From: Polytrichum commune
Taxonomy: Eukaryota > Streptophyta > Polytrichopsida > Polytrichales > Polytrichaceae
NCBI GenBank assembly: GCA_950295325.1
Contig: OX485803.1
Span: 7,936,001-8,000,000, forward strand
Length of the DNA: 64,000 bases
Reading direction: 5' to 3'
Part shown: positions 24,921 to 38,395 of the stretch, in pieces
Position numbering within the stretch: position 1 is the first letter of the stretch
How the letters are laid out: each line of letters begins with the position of its first letter
The notes under the pieces: model-generated
Databases searched by the model: none
Seen by the model: only the letters and a program-made list of their open reading frames with translations
Told to the model about the DNA's origin: nothing
Made by a program: the position numbers and the translations under genes

Positions 24921-27900
24921 TCAGGAAGCGTATTTCTTGATCCATCGACTTAGCTCAGATTCCTCAGTCGTGAAGCCTGGGGTGGATGCATACAAATGTT
25001 TGATTATGAATTCCCAAGTGGCTTGGGTAGGGTGGATGCCATCGAATAGTATGGCTTTCGAGAGATCCTTGCACAGCTTGTAAAGCTTGCGGCCCTTGCT
25101 ATCTGTGGCTCCACAGTTGAGCTCGTATAGGTCATTCTTTCCTGTGCAACAGGGGACCAAGACATCTACAAAACCTGCACAAACATAATGGTTGTTTTAT
25201 GAATGGCTGTTGACATTAGTTTTGGAGCATCAACCACGTGGTTCTGAGAATCTTGATACCCTGGGGTGCTATCTGATTTGACAACAAATGATTAATATTC
25301 TGGAAGAAAATCGCTACATGCCATATTCACATTGGCTGTCATTGAATGACATGGTAGTACTATGTTGTCATTGCTTTGCTTGCTCCTGGACGTGTAATAT
25401 AGATGCACTGTTCAATATCAGTGTCCACTTTTAAATATGTAAGCATCAAACACATAGCATTTCTTGGTTGCACCAGAACAATGTCCGGGGAGGAGTTTAG
25501 GCAGATTGGTTGAGATCCTAGTGTTTCCAAGTCCAACTAGTTACATGTTGACATCTTTCGGTTCTCGGTTCTTCTTTATTAGTTAAAATTATGAGAATAT
25601 CCGCTTGGATTTCTAGATTAAAAAATTCGAGAATGATTATTAATTCTCTTGAAGTCTGGAACTCCAAGCAGTTATTTCTCAAACTCCACCAGATCATCTG
25701 TAATTAACTACATCAAATATGATATTTAGTGTGACTTACTATTTGGATTTGCACGGTGCTATATCTTTTTACTATTGAAATAATTGTTTACCAAGTAAAG
25801 TTGTTAATGTTCTAGAATGTCCAAACTACCAATTTAACATTTGTTGGTGAAATATGAGATGTACAGTAAAGAGATATAGCATTGTGTAATTCCAAATAGT
25901 CAGTCACACTAAATATCATATTTAGTGTAGTGGTCAGTTTGCATCGGAACCCAAATCCATTATTCAACAGTTCTCGGAGTCGGAATTGTAGCTAGGTACT
26001 AGCGTGAATGTGAGCCCGTTAGCTTTATGTTGATCATGGTTATCCACGATGCAATATTAGGTGTTATGCCTCCTTTTCCATCAATTCTCATAAGTAGCCC
26101 CAACTTATAATAAGAGCCAATTGCCATCTACTCATTAGATCAACGCCTTGGCGTTACCATACTGAGCATTGGATGTAGAAATCGAAGAGGATATTCTCAT
26201 GATTCTGTGGCATAATTTTATGATGATTTGGCCTCACAACAATATGCACGAAGGCTCAATTATATTATGTAGATAATGGGCATTGGGCTGCCACTCGGTC
26301 GAGTCCTCCCAAAGCCTATTATATGATGTAATTTCCATATGTAGGAGATTATGCACATCATTGAAGATCTTTGCAAACAATGTGTTGGACAATTTAGCAT
26401 TTTCTAAATGAGGTGGGGGTGTTTGTAAAGGGGCATGCCCTAAGGGCAGTGCATTGTGAAATTTGAGGATGGGAGCCCAAGGGTAGTGCCTGAAAATTGC
26501 ACAATGCACAACTCAAGGGGCATTCCCTTTGTGGGAAGAACCTTTGGGTTTTTGCGTATGGACGGGCATTTTGCTTTGGTGAAATGCCCTCCATGCAAAA
26601 ACGGAGTTATTTTCCTCAATAATGAACACATGTCAACAAATGACAGACAAAAAAATGGTTCTTCCAAAGGAACTTCGAGTGGAGGCTGGAGGACACAATC
26701 TCTTCCTTATGAAAATTACAAACTAGGTGAACATTGAGAGGAGAGTGGACCACAAGCCGCTTTTGCAGTTCGTCATCCACCTCCTTGAGCTAGTTATCAA
26801 ATCAATAAGCTTGTGCATAGAATCTTAGATTTATGATGATAGTGCACCTACAAGAATGAAGTATTGTGATGAGATATGAAGATATGACAATGATGGAATT
26901 GGGCAGCAGAAGTACTGACTAGGTAGTTTGATCTCTCACCGTATTTGTGTCCATGCTCGAACATGAACTCGAACGCTTTGGTCTGGTTCACGATCACGAG
27001 ATGCGAGCCGTGTAGGTTGTGCTTGAGGAGCTGGACACGCTTCTCCAGCAGCCCGTTGTGCTGCATGGTCTCGTTCAAGAGTGTCGTGTTGCGGCTGCAG
27101 GTGCTGTAGTTGGAGGCCACTGTAATGTAAGGGGAGCATGCCATGACCGCGAGGTTCGATACAATGATGTTGCGGATTCCGAGGCCATGGAGGCGCACAA
27201 TGTTGAGGGTGATCTTGTCCACAACTGTCGTCACAATGGTTCCTAATTCCTGCACAAATAACCATTATGTCGCCGCAGCAACAACAACAACAATTCACTT
27301 GATTGATTAATGTGGCAATTTATAAGTACGCTTGAATGAATTAATGAATTGGAGGAACTCATTGCAGAGAAGGAAAAAAAGAGTCTGGCTGTTAATTCTA
27401 GAACATGAAAGATATATATGAGTCCGTTTGTGTGTGCGCATGGCCACTGATTATTGGCTAGTGTATTAGGTTGAATGTCTACGTTAGTAGGTGGACGAAG
27501 CTCAAGGGTTTAATCAAGAGACTCGAATTGGGGGGGGGGGGGGGGGGTGTTTACAGATTACAAGTGATGTCATTATCTGTAGAGGACCTTGTGATGGGGT
27601 TGAGCATATACCTAATAGGGGATCTGACAGAAGAAATTAGTTCTCGCAAGATTCAAATAACATCATGAACACAACATGCATGGGTTATGCTCTCAATGAA
27701 ATAGCTAGGAATGTTTTAGCAGGGCACCAAAGACAAATTTTGCAAGTAGCGTGACTTAGCTGCCTTTGGCATGTTCAATTACCTCTGGTCTGCCTTCCGC
27801 ATTGTAAGCACCATAGTCATTGACCCCGAGGCTAACCAAGGCAACCGACCGCCCGAGGTGAGTTTTTGACAGCTTGCCGGCTGTCACCAGATTCTCCAGC

Positions 27901-29917
27901 TGATCCACTTGGGTGTCCAATGGCCTGTAGCCAAATGCGTATGTGGTCCCTGCACCACCTTGACCAAAATTTATCCCTGTCTTGGGAAATCTGGTTTTGT
28001 TTAACTGCTGGAAAGGGGTCGGGGAAGGCAAATCCAAGAGCTCCGCTGCAATAATCGGAATACAATCAAGATCAAAAATTGTCACAACCAAGGTAGGTGG
28101 ATCATGTGTGACCACCGCCCTTCTTAAGTGGACACCTCCAGTTGAGTTGTGTATGGCAAGATTGTACTTAAGAATGGACACCAAAATGACACGGGTTACA
28201 ATGCGATTGGAGTGCATTCACTAATGCGTTTTGACTCTGTTAATGTCACCCTATCGAGCACAATAATGTCACGAATATGACACTTTTTCTCAATGGAAAC
28301 TAAGAATATTACAAAGTTGGCAAACAAATGTGACATTAAATTCATTGGATTCTAGTAGTGATTGTGCTCAAATTGCAAACACATCCTAGATTCCATTGCT
28401 ACTGTTCACAATTTGGAGGACCTCTGCAACCCCTTCAAGAGGCCCTTACTTTGACCTCTTGTAGTTTTTACATCACATTTCTGATTCTAAAAGTTTGGAA
28501 TGACACCCTGTCACTGAAGGTATATGAGTTGTGAGAAATTGTCGTACATCAATAAAAATTTGTCCTACATCACTGAAAATTCAACAAATCTGCCCCTGGT
28601 GATAAAATTGCATTGTTCTTTCACCGAATTAAGACAATTGCCTAGGCCTTATGTGCCGGTGATATGCATGATCGGCACTTGCTAACCAGATGAGGTGATT
28701 CCCAATCCAGTCCAACAGTCAGAATTTTCGGCGGAGTTGGAGGCCCATAGTAGGGTCACATACCTTAATTAATTGCTATGTGCACTGTTTTAGAAATAGG
28801 TAGGGAGTAAGGTGTAAGCACTACACAATTTATTTATATCATCCCCACATCGAATAACTCAGATTACAAAGGGAGGCGAAAAGCTACATAGCAAAACAGA
28901 AAAGGTTTGGAAGAGAATCAATTCGGATGCATACCAAGGTAATCAACTTGGTTGCGGCCATCGCATGCTCGACCGGCTGGATGTCCCGGCCATGTGATTC
29001 CATATGGCAAGACCATGTACCCTCCATTTCCAGTGTCCACAAAGGAATCGCCAAAAACGTAGAAGGCCTCGGCCCCATTTACAGAGCCTGTGGATACATG
29101 AATTCCAGTGCACACATTAATTAATGCATCAACTTAAACATTTCAGGGTGAGGCGTCTGTCAGCCATGGCCACGATGTCACCTCCTTTATATGACCATCT
29201 AATTGCTGATTAATACTCATTGACCTTGAAAAACCGACCGACTCCAGCTGTTGTGCACGTCTTACCATAAGGTAGACTGGCCTACATCAAACATAACAAT
29301 AATCTGTACACCTATATTTGAGAGGCATGTGGTTAGGTGCGGATCTAAGAACTGGCACCAAAAAGAATTGTGTTTGAAGGAGACTAGACAACGTGCTCAA
29401 ATTTTCCCAACCATTGTAGTCTCAATACTCAACATGATTGGGGGGACCTATGTGACCACTTCATGAACACAAGAATCTTCAGTTTGATAATAAATGACAT
29501 GCATCTGAGGCAAATGGCTACGGGCACGACATGGATTCGTTAATCATCTTAAGCACTAATTGTGTGTTTCATATCCCACGAGAAATACGTGAAGAGAGAA
29601 AAAGCATCCATGGAAGGCACATCTACCTTAATAACACACAGAAAAGGCTCTGTTAGATTATACCTGCAACTATTGATAACAACAAAAAGTGGTCTTGTGC
29701 TTGGGGTAGTCAACTGCATAAATACTAACTTGTGATGTGTGGGATTTACGCTTTCAAGATTTCATGGGACAGTGTTGTGGAAATTTAGTAAGTCATTCCA
29801 AACACACTTGATGTAGAGGACTAGAGACTAGAGGAATTTAGGTCTCTTACGAAGAAGGGAGGCAAGAGTAACGATGATGGCCAGCGCCAACCTATACATG
29901 ATGACAACCGCTGCCAT
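24921..29917 (-). CDS. GDSL esterase/lipase (SGNH hydrolase), five exons, intact
   Basis: Exons: 29917-29851, 29087-28935, 28045-27783, 27249-26940, 25174-24921. All have GT-AG borders and matching phases, giving 348 residues. Residues 1-28 form a signal peptide (MAAVVIMYRLALAIIVTLAS). Block I is FGDSFVDTGN with nucleophile Ser37; block II is NFGQGGAG (99-106); block III is GVND with Asn149; block V is DGIHPT with Asp309 and His312. The PYGITWPGHPAGR stretch before the DGR..DYL motif is typical of one plant GDSL clade, as is the PCC..N.C cysteine set in exon 5. Known: these are secreted or vacuolar acyl hydrolases using the Ser-Asp-His set with Gly/Asn as oxyanion hole; substrates range from cutin monomers to small esters. 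The substrate here is unknown. Introns 1 and 4 carry repeats (29255-29640, 25479-25931). The copy looks functional. Confidence 0.9.
25479..25703 (+). repeat. Family R element, copy 4, in GDSL intron 4
   Basis: Starts CAATGTCCGGGGAGG, then TTGAGATCCTAGTGTTTCCA, ATGTTGACATCTTTCGG, GAAGTCTGGAACTCCAAGCAG and TTTCTCAAACTC. The right terminal block is lost, cut off where the neighbouring family V element begins at 25707. Confidence 0.65.
25707..25931. mobile_element. Family V MITE, copy 3, in GDSL intron 4
   Basis: Inverted ends of about 65 bp: ACTACATCAAATATGATATT..TAGTGTGACT..ACTATTTGGA..GCTATATCT, matched by the reverse complement of the right end (ACTACACTAAATATGATATT). Length 225 bp. It abuts or truncates family R copy 4. 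Confidence 0.75.
27530..27547. repeat. 18-base G run in GDSL intron 3
   Basis: Homopolymer within the intron between GDSL exons 3 and 4. Such runs are often wrong in length in assemblies. Confidence 0.8.
29255..29640. repeat. Dispersed repeat family U, copy 2, in GDSL intron 1
   Basis: Same orientation and order of landmarks as 6740-7130, for example AACATGATTGGGGGGACCTA followed by TGTGACCACT, then GGCAAATGGCTACGGGCACGA. Confidence 0.65.
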
Positions 29918-32217
29918 GTTTCCAAGAACACACCGCCAAATCCAAGGATTTTCTGCAATCAGCAATGCCATAGAGGATTAAATTGGGGATGTATTCTAGC
30001 AGCCAAAATGATTACCTCCACTCATCTGTGAACTTCTAGGAGCTCGTTTAAGAAAATGACAAAGCATATGAAAACATGCGGACTCTAGACATGCTAGTCA
30101 GAGTGAAATGATGACAATAATTTGGTTTCTGGAATAGGGGAAAATGTCCAAAGACATATTGTCCAAGAGATCACAGACCCACAACTAGTTTACTCTACAT
30201 CCAATACATCTCATATCACCAATTCATGTAGATATTCATTCCACATCAGACGTCTTCAACCAATGCATACCTAGATTCTGATACCAGGTAGGCAACTCAC
30301 ATAGTATATGCATGCAAGGGTCACTGGCATTAAAACCCATTAGATAACTGGGTTTCCTCAATTTCAAGAACAAACTATGCAAAATTGAAATGGAAAAATT
30401 TGAAAATTGAGAATTGGAATTTGAGAATTCTGTAATAATCTTGACTATTTTTTAAGCGGAGTTAGAGATTCTATTCGTGGTGCTAGAGATCAGAACACAT
30501 ACACCTTAAGTGGTTCAAGTGATTGGGTACTTATTCTTGTGATCCATGTATTAAAAGAACTCATATGTTTTAGTCTAAAAAGGAATTCCTAATAAAGAGT
30601 GATCAATTTTCCTAAAGAGGGATGTTTTTGGACTACAAGAATCATCTATAATCATGAATAAACTTCATGTTGCATTTGATTGTATTGTAAGTATTCAAAA
30701 CTACACCATATAACATGGGAGTTGCCTACCCAAGATTCTAAGGAACAAACGTTTAATGTGTACAACAAATTCTACGATAGGTAGAGGCTAGGAAAATCCA
30801 ATAAAGTTTCATCAAAGCATTTTTGAAAGGAAATCTCAAATGGACACATAGGTTGCATTTCATGTTCACTTAAAATGAACATCATGAGCCTCGGGCCAAC
30901 TCGTTTGCATCACTAGGATCCAGCTCAAAACATTCAAATCTAGTGTAAATGTGCAACCATTGAGGAAATGCAACTGATGGAGGACATTAAACTATATTGG
31001 GTTAAAACCTGGCAAATTTTACTTGAAATGACTTAATGAACGCACTTGGTGTCATTATTCCTCACTATAATACCTAAAATGAGTACCTACAATTGGTGTG
31101 CAAACTATTTGCATGAGTTCCACAAGTCCCAAGTTGTGAGTCCTTGTCAATGGTTGGAGTGGATTCGATGAGAAATTGGTTAACGTTTTATATCGGTGGT
31201 GGTGGCTTTCGTGGTGAACACTTGTCAATGTACTCGTACAAGTCATGAATATATGACACTCTTCAAGTAATAACGACAACATGTGGAGACATGTCTATCA
31301 CTCTCGCTTAGCTATCGTAGAGTACTCACTTTGTTAGTCACTTGAAAACTCCAAGCTACCAAGAATGAAGATGTGATGAAACGTATTCTTTGCAATGTGG
31401 TTTGCAACATGCATTTGTGAATTTCCAATCCACATCACTTTCAACTGACCTACATTTAGCTTGGCGTGAAAGGAAGAAATCACACACTAATATTGTGTAC
31501 AAGGAATTGATCATGATCGTCATAATGACATTATAGGCTAGTATCAAATTTGCTCAACCCTTAACTTCCTAAAAATTCATAATATGACTTATGAATGATA
31601 CTTGAAGGCAAATTGCTCCAAAAGGAAAGTGCTAAGAAGGTCACAATAAGTACATCATGTTCCTCATCAAGTTTTCTTCACCGATGCTCTTTGAAATATC
31701 AATGAATTATGAGACTTCATACAACCATGGAGTAGCTTGTAAGGTTAAATCTAGTGAACACAAGATTTGTATGCTAATGGCTTAAATATTCATGATTGGG
31801 GGGTGATTTGGTCTTATAAAAGTCTAATCATGAGAGCCCAAACTGCAAGGTCAAGCCACCTGATGTCCATGAAATTTGAATGGTAAGTCAATCAAACAAA
31901 ATGAAAGTGAGGTGCATGATATGCGAAACTTATATTATGGAAATCCTTGCTTTGTAGTGACATGTCACATTACTTGGTGCATTGGTGTGATCAAGTATGT
32001 ATGATAAAGCACCCAAAAAGGGATAATTTTTAACTCACACTATGTATCTTAATTTCAAACACGAAATTTTGAGCGTCTTTATTTTTGCAAACTGTTGAAT
32101 GTTTTCATGGTTTAAACTTGAAGTCGTATATCAGGATTAGATTAATACCTATCCTTCATGTCATGAACAATGATGTTTTGTCGCCTTTGCAACCTTGACT
32201 CTAATTAATCCTTGTCT
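29918..32217. other. Stretch between the GDSL start and the CACTA element, no gene seen
   Basis: This holds the GDSL promoter. I cannot place its TATA box with confidence; a TGCAG near 29940 on the minus strand could be a 5' UTR splice acceptor. Open frames at 31055-31547 show no domain. Confidence 0.45.
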
Positions 32218-32245
32218 AAACACTACAAGAAAACCAGCCCAATGT

Positions 32246-33110
32246 GACTAGGTTTTATGACTACAATAGAGCATAAACCAAAATGTGACTAGCACTGTTT
32301 GTAGTCATTTTGAGTTAGTCGCTTTGGACAATCTGACTGGGGGTGATATCGGACACTTCTTGTTCCCAATGTTGCGTTCCCACAGTGTTTTGGGACCTCA
32401 AAACGGGACCTGCAGTGAGACTTGGACCATATGACTCTATATAGTCATACCTCTATGACTATATGTAGTCATCTATATGCAAATAGGGTCTGTTTGGCAT
32501 GACTATGTGTAGTGAGGTATGTGTCAATACATGACTAGTTCCATCACTACGCATAGTAGTAGGATGGTGACTGTTTGTAGTCATACATTGAGTTGGGAGC
32601 ATACGACTCTTTGAAGTCACATCTATTTGACACCCCATAGTCATAAATACTGAAATAGCTTCGTGGTGATATGACGAATTGTAGTGAGGTATCAGTCAAT
32701 ACATGACTGGTTTTATCACTACGAACAGTAGTGGGATGATGACTGAAATGCGTCATAAATTGAGTTGGGATAATAAGACTCTATGAAGTCGCATCTATTG
32801 GACTACACATAGTCACGAATACTGAAATGACTTTTGAATGCTATGACTATTTGTAGTGAGATATTGGTCTCCAATGCTGAAATCATGAGATGGGCATGAC
32901 TAATTTTAGTGAGGGTTTAGAGAATATAGCAATGGTTTGATCACTATGCATAGTGATTTGATTGTGATTGTATTGCATCATACACACGTGAGAGAATACG
33001 ACACTGTAAAGTCAAATGTGCGTCACTACACATAGTCACCCATATCATTTGCTGACTGCATGGAGTCCTTGTATACTCGTTTCTTTCACTACTGGGAGTC
33101 AAAGTTCAAT
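32246..33110. repeat. Left subterminal repeat zone of the CACTA element
   Basis: Dozens of short inverted units such as GACTATATGTAGTCAT, GACTGTTTGTAGTCAT and CACTACACATAGTCAC. On top of this there is a larger tandem unit of about 172 bp: 'gtagtgaggtatgtgtcaatacatgact' near 32507 recurs near 32679, and a third, diverged unit begins near 32870. Known: TnpA-type proteins bind such subterminal motifs during transposition. Confidence 0.9.
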
Positions 33111-33639
33111 ATTAAATCGGCAGCATCTGTCTAGGACTTGACTGTCCTTAGTTTAGTGCAAACGTATGCCATGCAGTCGAATCTACCATTCTTACGGTGC
33201 GTAATCATAGATTTTGGTTTCAGATTAGTGGGATAATGAGACATCAAGACTATTACAAGTCAACCGTGCGGTTGTGATCACTGCGTCAGGTCATGCAAAT
33301 GAATTTCACACATTTCATTGAAAGAGAAAATTTCATAGCTGAAACATGATGCACTGCAACTGGAACTGCATCAGTCTAAACTGCTTGGGAGATGGACATA
33401 TCAATGTCCATGAACTCTGTGGGCCACATTATAAAGTGCCCTACTGCTTGTCCTACCAAGGTCACGGGTGGATCATCTAGATCTATGGGTGCAAACAAAC
33501 TGTAGTCGTCATCTAGGCTTTTCAGCACTTCTACAGACACACATCCTGCAATTATGGTTCTCCCGTGTAGAGAAGCACCAGCTACATTCTGCACTTTCCC
33601 GAGTGCCACAACTTTATCCTCCTCCCCTTCTTGAATTCC

Positions 33640-34140
33640 CTTGAGTCTCACATGGTCACCCTTCTTGAACTCCGGGTCCTCACCTTCTTGTGCAACCTAT
33701 AATAATAATAACAACACAAAACATAAATCAGTTGGGACTGAATTGCTGCTTTTATACAACGATGTACTTCTCCAGGGCTCATGGGAATTATTCAAATTCT
33801 ATGACTGTGAGAATACACATATGCTAACATCATTACATATATCAGGCACGTATTCTAACTTCATGATTGAATCTAATCAAGCCTGGTCGCTCGTTCCATA
33901 CTACAAGTCTACAAACAGTCACGAACTTGCCATACTGAATTTCTAAAGACCTAAGGCACAACATTCCAGGAAGTGGCACATGGCACTTACATGTTCACTT
34001 ATCTTTACGTTCAAGTTTTTGGAAAGGATCACAGGGTCACCCTTCTTTAAATCCGGGTCCTCGGTTTCTTGTACAACCTATAAAAAAAACACACACAAAA
34101 CAGGGATCGGTTGGGACTGAATCACTGAATTGGTGCTTTC
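33640..34140 (-). repeat. Exon duplication inside the TnpA-like gene
   Basis: Exon 6 (34077-33991) reads VVQETEDPDLKKGDPVIL and exon 7 begins VAQEGEDPEFKKGDHVRL. The introns just upstream of both also match (AACACACACAAAACAGGGAT against AACAACACAAAACATAAAT, then CGGTTGGGACTGAAT). So a block of about 120 bp was duplicated, with roughly 380 bp between copies. Confidence 0.85.
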
Positions 34141-37100
34141 AGAAAAAAAAACCTATGAAAATACATGGCCTGTGTGCACTTACATCTTCACTTACCGCTG
34201 CGTTCATGTTTCTCTTCCTCTTCCCTTTCACGTTTTGCTGACTGTCAATGTTGGCCTCCTTGCTCTTTTCAGGTTGAGCTTTGCTCCCCCGGACTGCCCT
34301 TTGCTTCTTTGTGTCATCGTGATCTTTCTTCAGCTTCTCAACCTCTGTCAATCGCATTCTCTTCTGGGTGCGAGTGTCCTCCTTTGCAGGCTTCGAAGCC
34401 CTCAAATTCTGAGTTGAGTACACAATTGGGGCACGTCCTCCTGACTCTACCACGGTCACTGTACCACAATCCGGAGTGCCTCTTGTAGGGTTGCTCGAAG
34501 TTCCCGACGGATGTGAGTCCTTCACGTCACCTACTGCAGGAATCTCCTCTGCCTTCTCCGGATCTGCCGGCTGCGATTCACACTCCCCTACTTGCTGCAA
34601 TCCCAGTTGATTACAAAGTATAAGGATCCACTCAGTCATTGTTTTTGATCAAGAGCAATGTTTGTAAATGGGTTCAACAAAGCCTCACCTTCTTGTGAAT
34701 TCCAGTCACTTATTTGAATTCAATGACAATGGATAGTAATACACATTAAACTAATGACTGTGAGAAGTCACATATTCTGGCTTCATTACTATTATCCATC
34801 ACGAACTCGATGTTCATGACTGCATCTAGTAAAGCCTGGTCACTGTTTCCATATCAATGACTACAAACAGTCACGAACTTGGCATAGTGAATTCTTCTAG
34901 CACTAAGGCACAAGATTTTAAGAAGTGCCCAAGCAGGAGTTGTAACAACAGAAGCTGGACAACACACATGAAGTCATGTTTGTACCTGTAGTGGCATCAA
35001 GCTTTCTTGGACCTCATCTGGCTTTCGTGAAGTGTCGGTGCCGGTGGACTCTGAGTTGGAGCTTCCTTTTGCACTTGCTGCCTTCGTGGGGGTGACAACG
35101 GGAATCTGCAGGTGCTGCATGATGCGTTCAATGTTCTTCTCCATCGCTCTCCGCCAATCACTGTCCTGCTCTGGCTGTGCATCAGACACTCGGCTACTCG
35201 GGGAGGTGTCACTTCTGGGAATGAGTCTTCGAGGGGCATCTTTGTCGCATGCAAGCTCCCTTTCAATTTCAACCCTAGTTGGGTTTCTCTCCAGCTTAAT
35301 GGCCTGCACAGAGATCTTACATCTTATAGTTAGTACTGCATGATTACAAAATCTTAGATTCTCTATGACCAAAAAAAGTCACGCAAACTATGGTGATGAC
35401 TGATGACAGTCACATACTCTAATTTGATGACTGCACCAAGCCACATCATGACCTGGTTCTCATAATGGAACAGTTGTACTACCTTTGAGATCATCTTCAA
35501 CCTTATCTGCCTATTGCAAACATTTCTAATAGGGTAGTTGTATTGTGGCAGTTGCCATTGAGTACTCAAAGATTATCGTTTATATTACGAGGCTTCGTTC
35601 ATAAGAGGAGGCGGATTATATTCCCAGGTTGAAAGTTTTCATATATTATGCTGCATGTGGGTCTCCAATATAGAGTGGATACGGATGTTTTGCAAGTTGT
35701 GAGGTTGGAGCTGTAATGGACTGAAGACTTACCAATTGAGCTCGAACATATTCTTCGTTGCGCCCGGCTGAAGATGGCCTCCTCACTTGGGCTCGGTTGT
35801 ATCGCAACTTCTCTGCTTCCTGTTGTTTTTTCTCCTCCAAGATGAGTTTTGACAACTTCACCCAATGGTCATGCCAATGTGCTTTGGCTTGTCCTTCCCT
35901 TCTTGCATTCTTTTCTTCAACTGATATCTCTTCACCTTCAGCTGGCCCTTCAATATGCTGTGGAAAGCCTCCTCTGTCACCTTGCCAAGGCCCCCATGGT
36001 ACTCAAAAGTGTTGTCCACTTGTTCCTTGACAGCGAGCAGCATCGAAGTGTTGAGATTCTTGTAGTTGTCTTCGCTGAAATCTATATCCTGCGCATGACC
36101 TCGAAGACATGTTAGCCACAGCGGACGATTCTGTCCTTGTGGATGTCCCCTCAGATCAACCTCCACAAGGTGTTTTATGGGCCCTCCAACATCTTGAAAA
36201 GTGACCTCCTGAGCCTGTTGTTGCTTCAAAGCGACCCGTCGTCTGGACTTCTGGTCTCTGAAATATGAGGGTTGACCTAAGCTCTCAGTCATCTCCGAGG
36301 GGGAATACGTGGACGAGTTCACCACAGGCTCCTGCATCTCCATCGCTCGCCTCCATTGCAATAGTTGGAGTTGTTTTTCTGCAATTTGAAGGTCCAAGCT
36401 GCTAATGGGGCCGTGGCGGGGGAGGGCTCGGCCACGCGAAGGAGGTGTGCTGCCTCCCTGAACACGAGGAAGCTCGGGTACAACGTCATTGCAGTAATCG
36501 AAGGGCTCCCCTGTTAGTGAATCCTCTGACATCTTGAGGGGTTTGTCGTGTTGGGGTCGGTCTGTTTTCGGCGGACGTAGGCTCGTTGACGTGGGTTTTG
36601 GAATTCCACAACCTCCAGGACCTCGTTTGCGCACCTCCCACACTGTTGGCTCAGTTGTCTGAGCTCTGGCCTGCACAGTGCATACAGAGGTCATCAATCT
36701 CAATGTCAAGGTTAGTCGTTCTCTCAATTCATGTGACTAGAACCAGTCACAAATCCTCAACGCATATGAAGTTTGTTAGTCATCTATTTAGTTCATGTGA
36801 CTAGGATCAGTGCCGATATGACTGAATCTGGCTCAAGCAAGATTCATTCTAAAATTGATTCATTCTAACATCTGCTTGCAGGGCAGAAATTCGTCTTGGG
36901 CTAATCGAAGCAATAAGCAGTTCAAGTGCTGGGCTTATGATTTTTGCAACAAAATTGGAACTATTGATGAAACTTAAACAGCTATCCCTCTGTCTCTTAA
37001 GATTGAAAAATTGAAATCTGATTTTCTAAACTTGAATGGAAATGCTTACCAAAACTCAAAGATCAGTCCAAATTGATGATGGGGATGTACTGGACAAAAC

Positions 37101-38186
37101 TTAAAGCGATTAGCTTGAGACCAATCCCAATTTCAAGAGGCATGGGCACTTCGAACCTCAAGGATGTTTCAAAGGATGCTACCTAAGCAACCCACCACAA
37201 CAATTCCCAAGAATCGAGAAGACCCCAAAACAATATGCTAGGGCTGCTTATGTATCTAGCAAGATAACTTACATTAGTCAGAAAATACAAGGTCAACAAG
37301 CCAACAGTCCACACTAATTTAGTCTCTGAGCGATGATCCTACCATTGGTATCTATGACCTCCATAATCCAACCCAGCCATGTCCATAAAAATTTTTGCTC
37401 TCTTTCAGCCAGTAAGGACAGCCATACCCACCCCGAAACTACATGGCCGACTCTTGATACAATATAGCTAGTTGCCTATTTCCTCCTAACAAGTCACAAA
37501 ATTCCTTCTGATGCAGTCATAATCTACATTCAATGTAACTCCAGTTGAACATTCCTTTGCTGCTGCTGCTGCTACACCGTTGTCTTATTTTTGCAGACAC
37601 TAAAATTGCTCAAATTCCATTATGCCTGATGCAAGTTTCTTAATCGCAATAGTACTTTATTTGGTCTATGATATTGAATTTATATTTAGTACAGCCTATT
37701 AGAAAGGGAACGAGAAGATAAAAGTCAACTGTGATTGATATCTTGCACATATTTGGTTTTCAGTCTAGGTCATTTGTATGAGCTCAAAACTCCCTATAAT
37801 TCATGTTACATTTATGTATAATCTGATTGGAAAAGTGCATAAGCTAAATGGCTATTTTCAAAATTGGTATCTTTTGACCCATCGCGAAAAAAATCAGGAA
37901 TTAAACCCCTCTGTTGACATCTACAATATTTTTTTTCACTTCAGAAAAGGCCCTCCAAAAACCGAATCAATTTCAACAGGCCAGACAAGCTCCCAAAAGT
38001 AGGGAAAAACGTTTCAGGCTCTTGATTCTCCTCCACCTCCCAGATACGAGCATTTACTTCCATTCCAAAAATAAATTTACATACTGAACTCCCTAGCCCC
38101 TGAAGATATTTGCTCCCGATATTACAACCTTTCCCACCATAGCCCCATCCTTTGAAATCCAGATTTGACTTGACATAAATCTCCAC

Positions 38187-38395
38187 CACTGTTCGGGGAG
38201 GTGTTGGGCACAATTGGTCGAGATCCAGGTGTTTCCAAGTCCAACCGATTGCATGTGGATATCATTCAGTTCTCTTTTTGAGTTTTAGATATAATCAATT
38301 ATAGTTTCCATTAAATGTTGAGCGAATTTCCTAAAGTTCAGAGGCTTGAACCGGCCATTTCTCAAACTCGACCGGCCCATCTGTAACTAACAGTT
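38187..38395 (+). repeat. Family R element, copy 5, in TnpA-like intron 2
   Basis: Starts CACTGTTCGGGGAGG, followed by GGGCACAATTGGTCGAGATC, GTTTCCAAGTCCAACCGATT, AGGCTTGAACCGGCCATTTC and ACTCGACCGGCCCATCTGTA. The right terminal block is degraded. It lies inside the 3-kb intron 36671-39684, which otherwise shows nothing recognisable beyond scattered TGACT motifs. Confidence 0.65.

Noticed and set aside
32459-32756. Minus-strand frames with repeated SHHPTT motifs
   Set aside because: They are translations of the subterminal repeat zone of the CACTA element.
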